A stretch of DNA of 64,000 bases from Pictodentalium vernedei (lineage: Eukaryota; Mollusca; Scaphopoda; Dentaliida; Dentaliidae): the NCBI GenBank assembly GCA_031216915.1, contig CM062294.1:33557128-33621127 (forward strand), given 5' to 3'. The position numbers and the translations under genes are program-made. The notes below the pieces were generated by a model. The model was not told where the DNA came from and searched no databases. It saw only the letters and a program-made list of their open reading frames with translations. Positions 11,601-24,063 of the stretch are shown one piece after another. Numbering within the stretch: position 1 is the first letter of the stretch; each line of letters starts with the position of its first letter.

Positions 11601-12445
11601 TTTATCATTGCTTTGATGATATAGTTATGGCGTCGTTGTTTTCCGGAATTTATCCGAGGAGTTACGGAAATTGCTGCATTCATTTTTATTTTTTCACAAA
11701 TAGAGTGCAGCATTTATTGTTACTATTACCAACTGTTAGTAGCCACATAAATATACTGCCAAAATGTAGTATCGTTCTTCGATAAATAAATCATTTCTTT
11801 AATTGCGAATGTCAATTTCCGCCATGCGCAAACATGTCAGCGTCCTTGTGTACCATTTCTGTTGAAAAATTTTGAAGTTGATGCCTTTGAGATTTGCTTG
11901 GCTTTGAGTTCATACAAACGGTACATACGTATTGCCTAATAGCTTGCGAAGCAAGCGATCCTTTGGATCGCTTGCATGTGGCCCTGTGGGTTGCTTTTGC
12001 TCGCTATTATTTTCCAGTGCTCTGATTGAAAGATAATTTTATCATTGCTTTGATTGGAAGATATATTTATGGCATAGTTGTTTTCTGGAATTTATCCGAG
12101 GAGTTACGCAACTTGCTGCGTTTATTTTTATTATTTCACAAATAGCGTGTAGCATTTATTGTTACTATTACCAACTGTTAGTAGCCACATAAATATACTG
12201 CCAAAATGTAGTATCGTTCTTCGATAAATCATTTCTTCAATTGCGAATGTCAATTTTCGCCATGTGCAAACATGTCAGCATCCTTCTGTACCACTTCCGT
12301 TGAAAAATTTTGAAGTTGATGCCTTTGAGATTAGCTTGGCTTTGAGTTCATACAAACGGTACATACGTGTTGCCTAATAGCTTGCGAAGCAAGCGATCCT
12401 TTGGATCGCTTGCACGAGGCCCTGTGGGTCGCTTTCGCTCGCTAT
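11601..12445 (+). repeat. Tandem duplication of a 437-bp period
   Basis: 11601-12008 and 12038-12445 are about 93 percent alike by eye. Each ends in a perfect hairpin with an 11-bp stem and TTT loop (11951-11975 and 12389-12413; arms GCAAGCGATCC / GGATCGCTTGC), then a GGCCCTGTGGG and CTCGCTAT motif. No coding sequence. Confidence 0.8.
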
Positions 12446-12863
12446 GAACTTGAGTGAAATCCTGAAGTGCACACTGCAAAGTTTTTTCGTTTTGTAAATT
12501 AATAAGACTTTTTTTTATGAAAACAATGTGAGGCATACAATCATAAAGGTACTAGTGTAGACTGCAGTATCGTTAATTATGCCTGCGGGTGTGGTACCTT
12601 TAGATTAGCCAATTTCACCCTGTTTACTTTTGTGCCCAAATTGGAGAAGGTGTGAAGACTCCAGAAAAATATATAAATTCACTATTCTTCTGCATTTGAG
12701 AATAGCTTCCATCATAATATGATCATAAAAACACAAGAAAGGCATGGCATTAAATAAAATGGGATAAGGCTGTTATTTATGGTTTTTATGTGCCCAAATT
12801 AAGGGAAAAGGGTGTGCCCAAAATAAAAGAATTTAAAGGCCTGTGGTACTAGGTAGAACTGAA

Positions 12864-13104
12864 CTACTGTCTATGCAATAAGCCTTGTATTATTGTACTG
12901 GGTATCTCTATGGATACTCTCATGGAGTCCCTGTGGTTATAAAACATGATGGAAGAGAGATCAGGTCTATCATGATTGTCCATTAGGGCAGATTTGAAGC
13001 CCTCTATTGTGCTAGCTGCTACGGCTTTTTCATCCAGGTGGTTCCTATTGATTGCTGTGTGCACAAAGAACGAATGTTTGTATTGGTCTGCTTTACAAGC
13101 TGGT
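12864..13104 (-). pseudogene. LINE reverse-transcriptase C-terminal fragment
   Basis: Read on the minus strand this stays open for about 80 codons and ends at a natural-looking stop (12864). It includes YKHSFFVHTAINRNHLDEKA followed by a stretch ending FKSAL. This fits the SFFPRTIxxWNxLP...FKxxL signature that closes the ORF2 of CR1/Jockey-type non-LTR retrotransposons. W is replaced by R and P by D, which marks it as decayed. Everything upstream in the LINE (endonuclease, RT core) is missing, as expected for a 5'-truncated insertion. The 3' UTR would lie below 12864. Confidence 0.6.
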
Positions 13105-14438
13105 AAGTTACAGATTAACTATTGTTTCATACTGAAGATGATATGATGTTGGTGACTATACAATTGTCAAATGTTTTGGCTCAAATCCGTCACTTTTGGG
13201 TCTGGAACTTGATGAATTTGTCTAGGGGCATTACTGGTATTTGTCGTTCCATTCCGGAGTCGTGGTATTACACCCGCAATATGTGTTGGTATATACAGAT
13301 TTTCAACTTTTGGGTTATTTTCCAGGGGTGAAAAAGTGGAAAATTTGCATTACCTGAAAAAAGATTATGCTTTTTTTGTGTTAAATATTTTATAGCATCT
13401 TATATATTCAGTTATGTGCAAAATAAAGATTGATATTTTAAATTAAGTGTGTTTCATTGTTTTAATACCAAGGAACCCTACTATAAATAAAATAGCTTTA
13501 TGTTTGCATAAAACAAAAAACTTGTAATTGACCCATTTATAAAATAAAACAGAACCTCACACTTTGTTAAGTTATTCAAGTCAAACTCAGTCTTTGATAG
13601 TAGCAGGTTTAGGGACAGTAACATTGGGGCCCGGAACTTGGGGGGGGGGGGGGGGTATTATGGGTCTGACTCCCATATCAACAGGTAAAAGGGAGGGGGG
13701 GGGGGGTGAGGGGAGCTGTATCGTGAATGGAGAGCTGACCAACAGTTGTAATTTTGGAGTGCATCACTCTTGAAGTAATAACTTTATTAAATCAACTTGA
13801 CGTAATAAAATTATCACTTCAAGAATTGTGCAGGCAGAAGCTATAATTCTTGGTCACTGGGTACTCACTGAAGTCTGGAATTTTCAACATGCTGCTGAAA
13901 AGCATCATTTTGATAGCCAAAAAATAACGCGATTCTTTTATCCCAAAAGTCTCCATTTAATAACTGATTTCAAAAATTTCTTAGAGGTTCTTTCCCCCTC
14001 TCCCAACCCCTATCTTCGCTTGAGCTTTCATCAGTATCTCGATACTTTTAAAAGGTGGTGAGGTGGGGGTGGGTGGGGTGTGTTACATCACAGAATGATC
14101 AGAACACAATGCCTAATTACTTGAAACTGTAATTTACTTAACTCAATTGATGGAGCTACAGTAAGTGGATACTGGATGGTGATTTATTGTTAAATTGCTG
14201 CTGGAAACATTAATTTAATCCCAAAGAGTCCAGACATATTAATTCATTAAACTGGGAATACTGCACAACAGGTAATAATTTATGCACCCGAAGGAGGACT
14301 CCATTTCCATGGCAAAGCATGTGTATACATGTAATACACTCGGATTTTCTGAGTGCAATGTATTTGTGTAAATTATCTCATGAGTTTCAAGTTTAAGAAA
14401 ATGATTTCTTGCCTTGAGTCTGTTGTAAAATATGTGTG
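13105..14438. other. Non-coding stretch with two G-rich tracts
   Basis: No gene recognised. G-rich tracts lie at 13639-13656 and 13692-13706. The short frames around them are glycine artefacts. Confidence 0.5.
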
Positions 14439-15143
14439 TGTTACGGTGTGGAAATATTAATGATATTGGTCACAGAAAGAAATCTGAGAATCGGCAACAA
14501 TAACTATGAATTTAATTATTCTGAAATTTAATTAAAAAAAATATATAAAAAAAAAATGATACAAAGATCTTTAACACTAATTGGTTCACAGAAAATAAAA
14601 ACAGTGGTACTTATCAATTATTGAATTAGTCCAAAATACAGTTCAACAGAATCCAGTAATTCTCTTTTGCAATCACTTTTCCAAATTCACAAAGAAGTAC
14701 TGCTTCTATAATCAATGCATTGTTCTGCAACGATAATAATCTCCAATGTCTTTCTGAAATGAGTTTATCTGAAATGGGTTTTTCTGAAAATGAGTTTTTG
14801 AATTCTGTTGACAAACCTTTATATTGTACTAAGCTAGAATGTCCTAGAAGATGAAGTTTCTCCAAAGTTCAGTTTTCTATCAGTTTCCAGGAGATTCTGT
14901 CTATCTTGATGTAAACAAGATCCTTGTCCTACTTAAACCATTAAACAATCAACAGCTATATAGTAATCTAAAAATAGTTTCTGTGCTACTTTAGATGTAA
15001 ACATGTTTACATGTTGATATACACAAAGGTCACTTAGTGCAAATGAGTCACACCCGCTAGAATCTGCTTTCAGAAAAATATCAATTGTGTAGAATTATCG
15101 ACAAAGGACATGTCAATCTTAATATAATATGGGGGTTATAACA
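14439..15143 (+). mobile_element. Solo LTR of an LTR retrotransposon
   Basis: 705 bp starting TGTTACGG and ending TTATAACA, so the ends carry TGTTA/TAACA inverted termini. It is flanked by the 5-bp duplication GTGTG (14434-14438 and 15144-15148), though this lies in GT-rich DNA. There is no internal region, so it is a fossil left by LTR-LTR recombination. A diverged relative begins at 8855. The family is not determinable from the LTR alone. Confidence 0.65.
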
Positions 15144-15744
15144 GTGTGTGGTAGAAAAACATTGTCTCTAACACTGTTAATGACTTTATTCAACTCAAAT
15201 AAAAATCAGATACGTGAGGAATCAATTTGGTCACCTATTTTCGCGGTATTCTGGTGAATGCTAGGGTAGCTGTTCTGAAAAAGGGGAATCGCAACTCTGT
15301 AGTTTCAAAATAAAGGTAACTGACGGCCCTGCGATTACTCGAATTTCGAGTCGAATATCGAGTCCGAATGCAAAATCGACTCGTCTCTAATACTCAGATA
15401 TCCTTTTTCTCGAGTCGATTCGGTCCCTATAAACGGCAGAGTTTTCATTGTGAGTTCATTCTTGAAATGATACAATAATCCAGTTTGGCCACAAAAGAAA
15501 TCGGAAAATATGTTTGAAAACACGTTAAAACTTGTCAAAATTGTTACTTGGAGGTTCTAACAGGCAAGAAAGGTCAGTAGCTTGTACTAAAATATGTATA
15601 CATGGAATAGTTAGCCGATTGAAAGTCTCATTTACGCGATGAAAGAACGTTAAATCCCTCTCTGTTGAGAAGAAATCGGGCCTTCAGTTTTATAAGAATC
15701 AACTTGAAAAATTAGCACTTTTTTTTTCCAATGGTCCCCGACAA

Positions 15745-16330
15745 GGAGGTGCATTTATTTAAATTAAGGTGTGTGCATGTTCTTCCATAAGTTTCTCTTG
15801 GAATGATGAATATTAAATGGAACTTGATTTCAAATACAGGTCTGAACTTGGGTGGGTAGGAGTTGCCTCGTGTTTTGTACAGAACACATGTTAGGGCAAA
15901 AATTGACGTTTACTTTCTTGGCATACAAATAAACAAATAAGGCTAGAACCATTCTTCTTTGTTTTCTGTTCGATGGATATTTTCAATGGGCTTTATCCTC
16001 ACAAAACATATTTCATTAGATTAAATACCCTTTTGCGTATTTCTTCAAAAGTTTATTCACCACAAAATACCCGTCTAACATCAGCATTTCGTTCAAGTTT
16101 TTAGCCATTGCCTTGTCGAAAACTGCGGTAGCCTACATATGTTGTTCATTTGAATTTCCTGGTTTCGTGACATGTGGATCAAAGGTATCAGTGAAAAATT
16201 GCCCATGGAGTGGAAATTCGCTACCAACGAATTAGTGAATTTTACCAATCCCTTGGAAACACACAGTAAATTGAGTAACTGTACAGGTTGATTTTATTTG
16301 GGAGTTATTTTTCTTGGATGTGCTTGGGCT
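15745..16330 (-). repeat. Dispersed repeat, inverted partner of 5560-6270
   Basis: Reverse-complement relative of 5560-6270 with indels. See that entry. Class unknown. Confidence 0.6.
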
Positions 16331-17328
16331 CTGGTACACTATTTAAAGTAAAAGTGGTATTTTACTTTTAATTCTCGATAATTTTTTACCAGTGTTGGAA
16401 AAAAACACTTTATTTTCTTTCATTGAACTGTGACAGATTATTGGGTTGTGGTGGATAAGAATACTGTTTTGGGGGGACAGAACGTTGTGGTGTGTTGGTA
16501 CATGTGGAAGATGGGTAGGTTGGGGGGGGGGGGGGGTGGGCAGGATTGCCGCAGGAAATTTCAGTAGTTTTGAAAGTGCTCCATAGTAGAGCGTGTCACT
16601 ATTTATTCAATAATCTCCTTCTTATTACATGTGCAAGCCTCCCTCTCCTGGGAAGGGGTTCACACCTGGTGTTAACAGATAGGCCTATTTGTACAGTAAC
16701 AGTTTATTTTCCAAAGAGAAAGGCTGAATTGAATCTTCACGAGCGTGTTTGATAATGTGAAAAGACTTCCAGGTACGGTCATTAATTTTTGTTGGTACAT
16801 GAACATGTAAATATAGTCCGATGGTGTATGAATAGCCTATTTTTTTTATTAATGGACAAGGGCACGTTTGGACTGATATTGGCACAATATTTAAGATGAG
16901 TTGGAACACTATGTTTGTTAATGTGTCATTTGTAATGATCCAAAGTGATTGTTTTTTAAATACATGGCTATAATAAGTGCTATTGAAAGCCCAAATATAT
17001 TCAGGATAGTTCGTCCACCGGTCTCCACCGACCGGACTCCACTGGACGAGTCAATAAGGGAGAAGATATGACAATGAGAACATGACATATTCATCCCTTT
17101 GCTGGATAGACCAAGTCTATAGTGGTCGCTAGATGAGTTCCCTCCTAGTGAGATAGTTTGATCAGATTCAAGCCTGAAAAAAAGCAATCTGTCATATGCC
17201 GAATGAGGTCCCAAAAGGGTGAATTTTCTGCTGCTGTCCCAAACAATAGGCCAGTTTCCCCTGTGGATACCTCTTTCTGTTCAAACCTGAGACCTTGATT
17301 CAAATTTTGCAGATGACAGTCTGCTTAT
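16331..17328. other. Non-coding stretch, nothing recognised
   Basis: Short frames only. A G run lies at 16520-16536. No gene or element boundary found. Confidence 0.4.
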
Positions 17329-17530
17329 ATTTTTATACTGTACCAATGACCCAGACATAGCTGGTGCTAACTCTTAAAATATAGGGCCAAACACAAATTT
17401 TGCCCCCCAATCCCCCAAATTTGCATCTAAAACCAAAGAAAACATGTCCTGAATGGCCCTCCACACTTCACCTCTACTGCGCATGCGCAGTGTCAAGGAC
17501 ATTCCGAAATTGGCGCCATTAATCATTCTA
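17329..17530 (+). repeat. Left inverted terminal repeat of the DIRS element
   Basis: It begins ATTTTTATACTGTACCAATG. Except for a few bases it is the reverse complement of the right repeat. It contains the palindrome TGCGCATGCGCA. Confidence 0.88.
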
Positions 17531-18664
17531 AGTTTGGCCCTTCATCAGTTAACATCTGACTGATCTTTGTGCTTGTAAATCTCAGTTTAAATGATGCCAG
17601 ACACATAAATATTAGTGAAATGGTGATTCTAAGGAGGATAGAGAAGGAGGAGAGGAAAAATGTGTGACAGAATATTATCAGGGCTGTAACTTAAAATTTT
17701 TTTAATGAAATTATGTTAAGTTACCTATTTTCGAGGCAGCAGCCATTTTGTTGTCATTCTTGTTATTTAGTTACACTGATTTTTCAGTGTTTTCCTCTCT
17801 CCCTTTTCTTTAAGTCCCCTCTTGCTATTCTCCCATGCTTTTGGCATAGTTTCTGTATTTATTATTACTAAAATTTCTTGGAAGTTTTAGCTGAATAACA
17901 GAATGAATTCTGTTCTTTTCCCCATGTTTACGTCTTCACCTACGGGTGGTTAGGCGTTGTGTTCTGCATCTACCATCTGATGTTCTGCAGTTTCTTCCCT
18001 GGAAGTCTCTGTTTTGCATCAGATAGTGTATTTTTGGTAACTGATTTCGGGCCTGGGTGCCTGGAGTCTTATTTTAGTGTTTTTACACTCATTGTTTACA
18101 TTTACAACAGCCCTCTGTGTGAGGGGGGGATTTCTAAAAAATAATATCTTGATGTTATTTTAATCATAACTAGATACATTATTATTGTTCGTAAGTGTTG
18201 AATAAATTGTTTAAAATATTTTTAAAATTTTTGTCCACACTTAGGCTTGGGATCCATTGGGACTCAACGTTACTTTTCAGAAACTTGGGCTGTTCTGAAA
18301 AAATATTTTTTCAAAATATTTTGATTTCAATTATTTTTTCTATATTAATGGATCATATTATTATTATGTATTTTGATTGCCAGGGGTTGGTGCGAGTACC
18401 AGGACTTTGTTTTCTTTTCACATTGAAAGGATTTTGATCAATTGTAATAAAAGGAAGTCTTCCTCTGACTTTTATAATCATTCTATATGTGGTCAGTGTA
18501 CTCGCATTAACTCCTGTTCTGTATCGTATGATTTCGATGACAACATGGGAAGCGTATGTCACGGTATGTTAGTGGGGAACTGGACATTCCGGTCCTTTCC
18601 CCGCAGGGTCACTCTACTTTATCAATTTCTATTTCAGACGATCAAGATTAGGATGATGTATCTG

Positions 18665-20950
18665 TGATGTCTTCCAACAGTGTGCCTCCGTCGTCACAAT
18701 TAATGAAGGGCTAGCGGAAAAGTGCTCATGTAAATACGCCAATTGCCTAAGAGGACCCTAGTAGGTTCGACGGCCTTTGACGTCCGCTAGCTCGCCCGGT
18801 GTAGCGTCCATTCATCGAATGATTCGGCAGCCGGGTTCGTCCGTTGCGGTCTAGAAGGAGTTTTGGGGTGATGCGAGCACTATAAATCAACCAAATGCAC
18901 ACCCAGTGACGGCGGATTAGAGGGAGAACGGAGGAAGCCTTTTAGTCCGGTTCATAGCTCGTTCTGGTCCATCCGGACGGCGAGCGAGAGAGGCCCCTCT
19001 CTCGTACAACAACATCTGGCCCCAGATGTTGTGGTACAAAATGTTTCGCATTCGGAGCATACGTCCGTCGCTCGGGACGCTCCGACATATAGTCAGTCCG
19101 GAGAGACTGTCAATAAGGCTTCCTCATTCTCATGGTAGTGCACACGACCGCTCTTGGCTATGTGACCTCGGATATCCAGTCAGCTTCGCCAGTCAGAGAA
19201 TCATCGGCGACCAGGTCACACCATCCGGTAGCCAGGGACACGAGGCCTGCAGACTCCGGACGTTCGCATAGGAAAGTGTGCGGGAGTCAACGTACACGGA
19301 GCTTCCGGCGGCAATGCATCGTAAGACCGCTACTGCACAGGCCTCGGGGACGGACGTGCTTTCCTAAATAGCACAGCTTATCGCAGCATCCCAGCATCAA
19401 CTGAATCTGTCGCATATGTTTTATCCGACGATGCTGGGTCGGGACGCTCCGCGGAAGCGGGTACGGACGTCCGAAAATTTCATCCGGTCTGACGGGATAC
19501 CGAAAGGGATTCAGAGGATTTCGAGCTTTCCCTTTCGGAACAACATATGCTGTTGTGTATGTCATCTGACTTGATCTTCTACAGGTTCTTTTGTCGGACC
19601 AGAATGCTGCGATGCCGGATAAGAAACTGATAGCGTCGATGGACTTAGAAATTTTTGGTTCGGTTCAGGGACATCGTCCCTCAGTTCCGACATAGTCCAA
19701 TAATGTCACACAAACTTTCGAATTATTGAACGACGCTATATATTTATTATTATATGCTTGCTATTACCAAGCATTTCTGGTTTCTTGTTCGCAAAGTTAC
19801 GGAGATGTCTTTCAAAAGTGTGCCTCTGTCGTCATAGTTAATGAAGAGCTAGCGGCAATAAGTGCTCATGGAATATGTCTATCGCCTAAGAGGTCCCTTG
19901 TAGGATCGACGGAGTGACATTCGCTAGCTCACCCGGTGTAGCGTACATTCATCGAATGGTTCGGCTGCCGGGTTCGTCCGTTGCGGTCTAGGAAGGAGAT
20001 TTGGGTGATGCGAGCACTATAATTACTTTAGTACTCACCCAGTGACGGCGGATTGAGGACAGATCGGAGGAAGCCTGTTAGTCCGGTTCCTGGCTTGTCC
20101 AGGTCCGTCCGGGCTGTGAGCGAGAGAGGTCCCTCTCTCGTCCAACAACATAGGGGACCGCATGTTGTGGTTCAGATTTTTTACATTTGGAGCATATGTC
20201 AGTCGGTCGGGACGCTCCGTTATATTGACAGTCCGAGAGACTGTCGATAATGCTTCCTCATCCTCACAGCAGGGCACACGACCGCACATTGGCTACGTGA
20301 CCTCGAGTATCCGATCAGTTTCGTCATTCAATGATTCCACGGCGAATAGGTCACGCCATCCGGTAGCCAAGGGACACGAGGCCTATACACTCCGTTCGCT
20401 CGCATATTAGTAGTATGCACGGGGTAACGATCACGGAGCTTCCAGCGGCAATGCATTGTAGGACCGCTTCTCCACAGGCCTCAGTGACGGACGTGCTATC
20501 CGAGTTAGCACAGTTTTTTCGCAGCATCTCAGCAATCGACAGTTTCTTAGTCGAATCAGGAATTATCTGACGGCGCTGGGTCGGTGCGGTCCGCGGTTGC
20601 ATCAGGTACGGACGACCGAACGCTTTATAGGGTCCGACAGGATGGCGACAGGGATTCGAAAGATTTCGAGTTTTCCCTTTCGTAGCATCGGAAGCTGCCA
20701 TTCATATCTTTCGGCATTATCTTCCAGTGATTGTTATTTCGGACTACATTGCTGCGATGTTGGATAAGAGACTTATAGCGTCATTGGACACGGAATTTTG
20801 GATCGGTTCAGGGACATTGTTCAGGGACATTGTCCCTGACTTACCGACACAGTCCAATAATGTCATTAGAACATGTGTATTATTTATCGACGCTATATAT
20901 ACATATAAGCCTGCTACCAAGCATGAAAGTTTAGTTTCTTGTCCGCAATG
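18665..20950 (+). repeat. 1.14-kb tandem duplication inside the DIRS gag-like region
   Basis: 18665-19805 and 19806-20950 are two diverged copies with an offset of 1138 bp. Landmarks present in both are TGTGCCTC near 18681 and 19819, CCCGGTGTAGCG, GATGCGAGCACTATAA, CACCCAGTGACGGCGGATT and GTTCAGGGACAT. The base composition is clearly more GC-rich than the surroundings. Confidence 0.85.
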
Positions 20951-21649
20951 CTCATTTCTGCCTTTTTATCATTTATACGAATAATTTATTTTGGCAGAAC
21001 AGGGCATACCGAGAGTTCATATGCATCTAGACGGCGTGGTTAAAGACTGGAAATATTCTTTTTCGCCGTCTATGTCTTTCCAACCACAATGTTGGAAACG
21101 ACAATGATGTCTAGTAGACTTAAAACTTAGACGCTTTATCATACATAATCCACCTTACTGAGGCGTTATCATTACGTCTTCAAGAAAAGAATTACGGGAT
21201 ATTATCCTCAATGTGATTTCTTTTGAGGGCAGTAGTTTGTTCACGTATAACTCCGCCCTTCAGTGGCTGATTGGAGTTGGTTAGACGTGACGCAGCCCTA
21301 GCTACATCCACGCGCATGGATAGTAAGGTGAAGAACTCTCTCAGAGTCGCTTCGTTCTCGGAGAAGCTTCTCTTCGACGGCATCTTTTCAGCAATCCATG
21401 AATTGCTCGATTTACACATTCTCTTGTCTATCTAGTGTTGCAAGAGATTCAGACTGGGGCAAACATTCGGTGGTTGACTCAGAGAGTGCCACTGCAGTTG
21501 CCAGATCCGAGTTTTATAATTATGACGGTTGCCAGTCAAATAGGTTGGGATATAATATTGATCCCAACGGATTCGAAGTGCCAGGGTCTTTGGGTTCCGC
21601 AGTCTCTAAGCAAGCACTTATCTTCCGCGGAATAATGTTTTTTTAGGCT

Positions 21650-22200
21650 TGCTTTATGTCATTGGATGAACATTATTCAGAAACGCATGTCCAAATCCTG
21701 TCCGTTAATTCGACAGTAGTGGCGTATCTCCGGAACCAGGGAGGCTCTCATTCGCTTCCGTTATTCAATTTAATGGAAAGAATCCTTCTGTTTGTTATAG
21801 TACACCAAGTTCTGTTTTGGTCCGTCATGTTCCGGGTTGTCTGATTGTTTTACCGGACTCCCGTTCACTTATGGGTCGCTTGTTGCCGTCAGAATGGACT
21901 CTCAACAAACAAGTATTCAATCAGATTTGCTATCAATGGGAGTGCCCAGTGATAATTTATTTACGACACAGCTTGCTAATCAATTGCAGACGTATGTGTT
22001 TGCTTGTCCGGATCTCTGAGCTAATGTTGTTAACGCTCTATTGATCTAATAGGACGGAATGATAGGATATGCGTATCCTCCGGCGCTGTTGTTTCAGCAA
22101 GTATTGCTAAGATAAACAACCACAATGCATTTCTGTTGATAGCATCTCTGTCTTCACAGAGACCGTGGGTAAATTTACTCTGATGTCTACTGTGGGACTT
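21650..22200 (+). pseudogene. DIRS RNase H region (fossil)
   Basis: Peptide stretches typical of the DIRS RNase H domain and the segment following it are visible in pieces. They include the NSTVVAYLRNQGG motif and the downstream RHVPG segment. Upstream reverse-transcriptase sequence (about 20.95-21.6 kb) is only weakly recognisable. Confidence 0.7.
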
Positions 22201-22899
22201 AACGCGAAATCTTCCTCAATGAGAGGATCTTTTTTCGCTGGGTAAAATCGTGTCATCTTTATCACAACCCGCAAGGTCGCTACCTTCACGTATTCCGTTG
22301 TGTGGTCCATATTGCATTGTAAGCATTGTACTGGACGAGCTTTGGACGCGATTTCTTACTATAGGAGATCCTCTTCTTCGCTATTCTATGCGGCTAAAGT
22401 GGAGGCTCTTCCGTCGTTGGTGTAGGGATCACTATGTTCATATTGTTGATCCCTCCATACTAGTCATTGCAACTTTTTAGTATTCTTGTTTGACAAGAGC
22501 TACTGCAGCCTGTTATTATTAAGGTTATAGGTTTATGTTACCTCATACCTATGCACTCTAGGATAGTTTACAATTGAGTCTTATGTCTCTTTATCTAAGT
22601 CAGTTAGTAACTTTTTGATAAATAGACTTAGAATCATTAGATTAAATTCCTATATGGAATTTAACTTCGGTTCTTATTTAGCTAAGTAATCATTTGAGCC
22701 TCTGGAAACAGTAGTTTTCAAATTCTGACCTTTTAGACAGTAATTCTGTTGGCTTCTCTTTTACTGAAGAGTCAGTGAGTTTCATGCACTATCGGTGGAT
22801 GATTTTCACTTTCGTAGTTTCGGAATCACTACTTCCTTTACTATTTAGGTTGGATTTTTGCATAAGAGTTAGGCTCCTAATATCCGGAACCTATTGTGA

Positions 22900-23270
22900 T
22901 TAAGGTCCTTCCGTCTTCGTACGGGCATAGGCCTTTTCTCTGTCCGGTTAGAGTTTATGTATTTATAAACAGATATCTGTTTATTACTACGGGCGTAAAC
23001 TTCTTCTGTCTTTGATGCCTATTAGAAGGACGTTACGCTCCATTCTGTTGCTAATGGATTCAATTAACTATCGATACTGCTTATGGTATATCTTTGACTC
23101 AGCAGTTGTGTTTGAGATTTCGGCTCATGAAGTAAGAGTTCTTCTACATCTTGGGCTTACATTAATAGTGTCGCTATTATAGATTTTTGAAGGCTGCTCA
23201 TTGCGCTCAGCCATCCACATTCATGAATTTTTATCTCAGAAATATTGAGTCCATTTCTGAAGGCCTCTAT
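22900..23270 (+). pseudogene. DIRS tyrosine recombinase C-terminal region (fossil)
   Basis: It carries an AHEVR box (the conserved His/Arg region) and, further on, FMNFYLRN, which in the family carries the catalytic tyrosine. The order relative to RNase H is as in other DIRS elements. Confidence 0.65.
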
Positions 23271-23900
23271 TGTTAGGTCTATTATCTACTGCTCAGAATG
23301 TCATTCACTTAACAGTTGCTACTATAGCTAGGTAGGCTGTCTGTTTCGGCAGTGACTCCGTTCTGCTGCCCTCTTTGCTCTGGGCTATTTGACCCAGGGC
23401 AAGAAAAAGGGGGGGGGGGGGAGGGTGTTCCCTTGGGTCACCTGTTTTACTATGAAAACAAGGGGATACCTCCTCTGGAGTTAGTAATTCTGAGCTGTTA
23501 TTGGGATGGTTGTTTAGTGAGAAGTTTATGTTTTAAAAATTCATTCAAGTCTTAGTTTTTAAAGTATAGCTTTTGAATATAGCACGTGTCAACGGACATG
23601 ATTATGCAATCCTCAGACACTTTTAAGGAGTATAAAGAGTCTCTATTCTCTAGACTTACTTTATTTATTGGCTTACTTTAAAAATTATTAGTATAAGGAT
23701 CATACTTGATATTAATAGAGTACATGGATGTATGATGCTCAATTTTGGAAGGTGTTGTATCTTTCTAATTTATCATAAATAAGAAAGATACATGTAAGGC
23801 CTAATACTTCTTTTTCCCTAGAGGGGATGACTCTATTTTATATAATTGAGCGTATTCCATCTTGCTCTATGTCCTTGGCCCTCCAGCCTTTTTACTATTC

Positions 23901-23988
23901 AGCTATGTCTGGGTCATTGGTACAGTATAAAAATGTTAAAAAATTTATAGTAATTTATATATTTTTTATACTTACCAATGACCCAGAC
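23901..23988. repeat. Internal complementary region of the DIRS element
   Basis: 23901-23934 is the exact reverse complement of the element's left outer end (17329-17362). 23935-23988 is the exact reverse complement of its right outer end (24237-24290). The region therefore spells the joined ends, as expected of the DIRS circle-junction template. It also fixes the element's termini to the base. Confidence 0.9.
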
Positions 23989-24063
23989 GGGGATGGCCCT
24001 CCCAGGAGTTGGGAACTCTTACCTCCCCGCTTAGTACATAGCGCTTACCAGGCACTGGTTATT

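Noticed and set aside
15305-15430. Possible hAT remnant (TCGAATTTCGAGTCGA repeats, GGCCCTGCGATTACTCG)
   Set aside because: One end resembles a hAT terminus, but I found no matching inverse end or 8-bp duplication.
19026-20701. Several 80-115 codon frames in a GC-rich stretch
   Set aside because: They lie in the duplicated gag-like region of the DIRS fossil and have no independent gene features.
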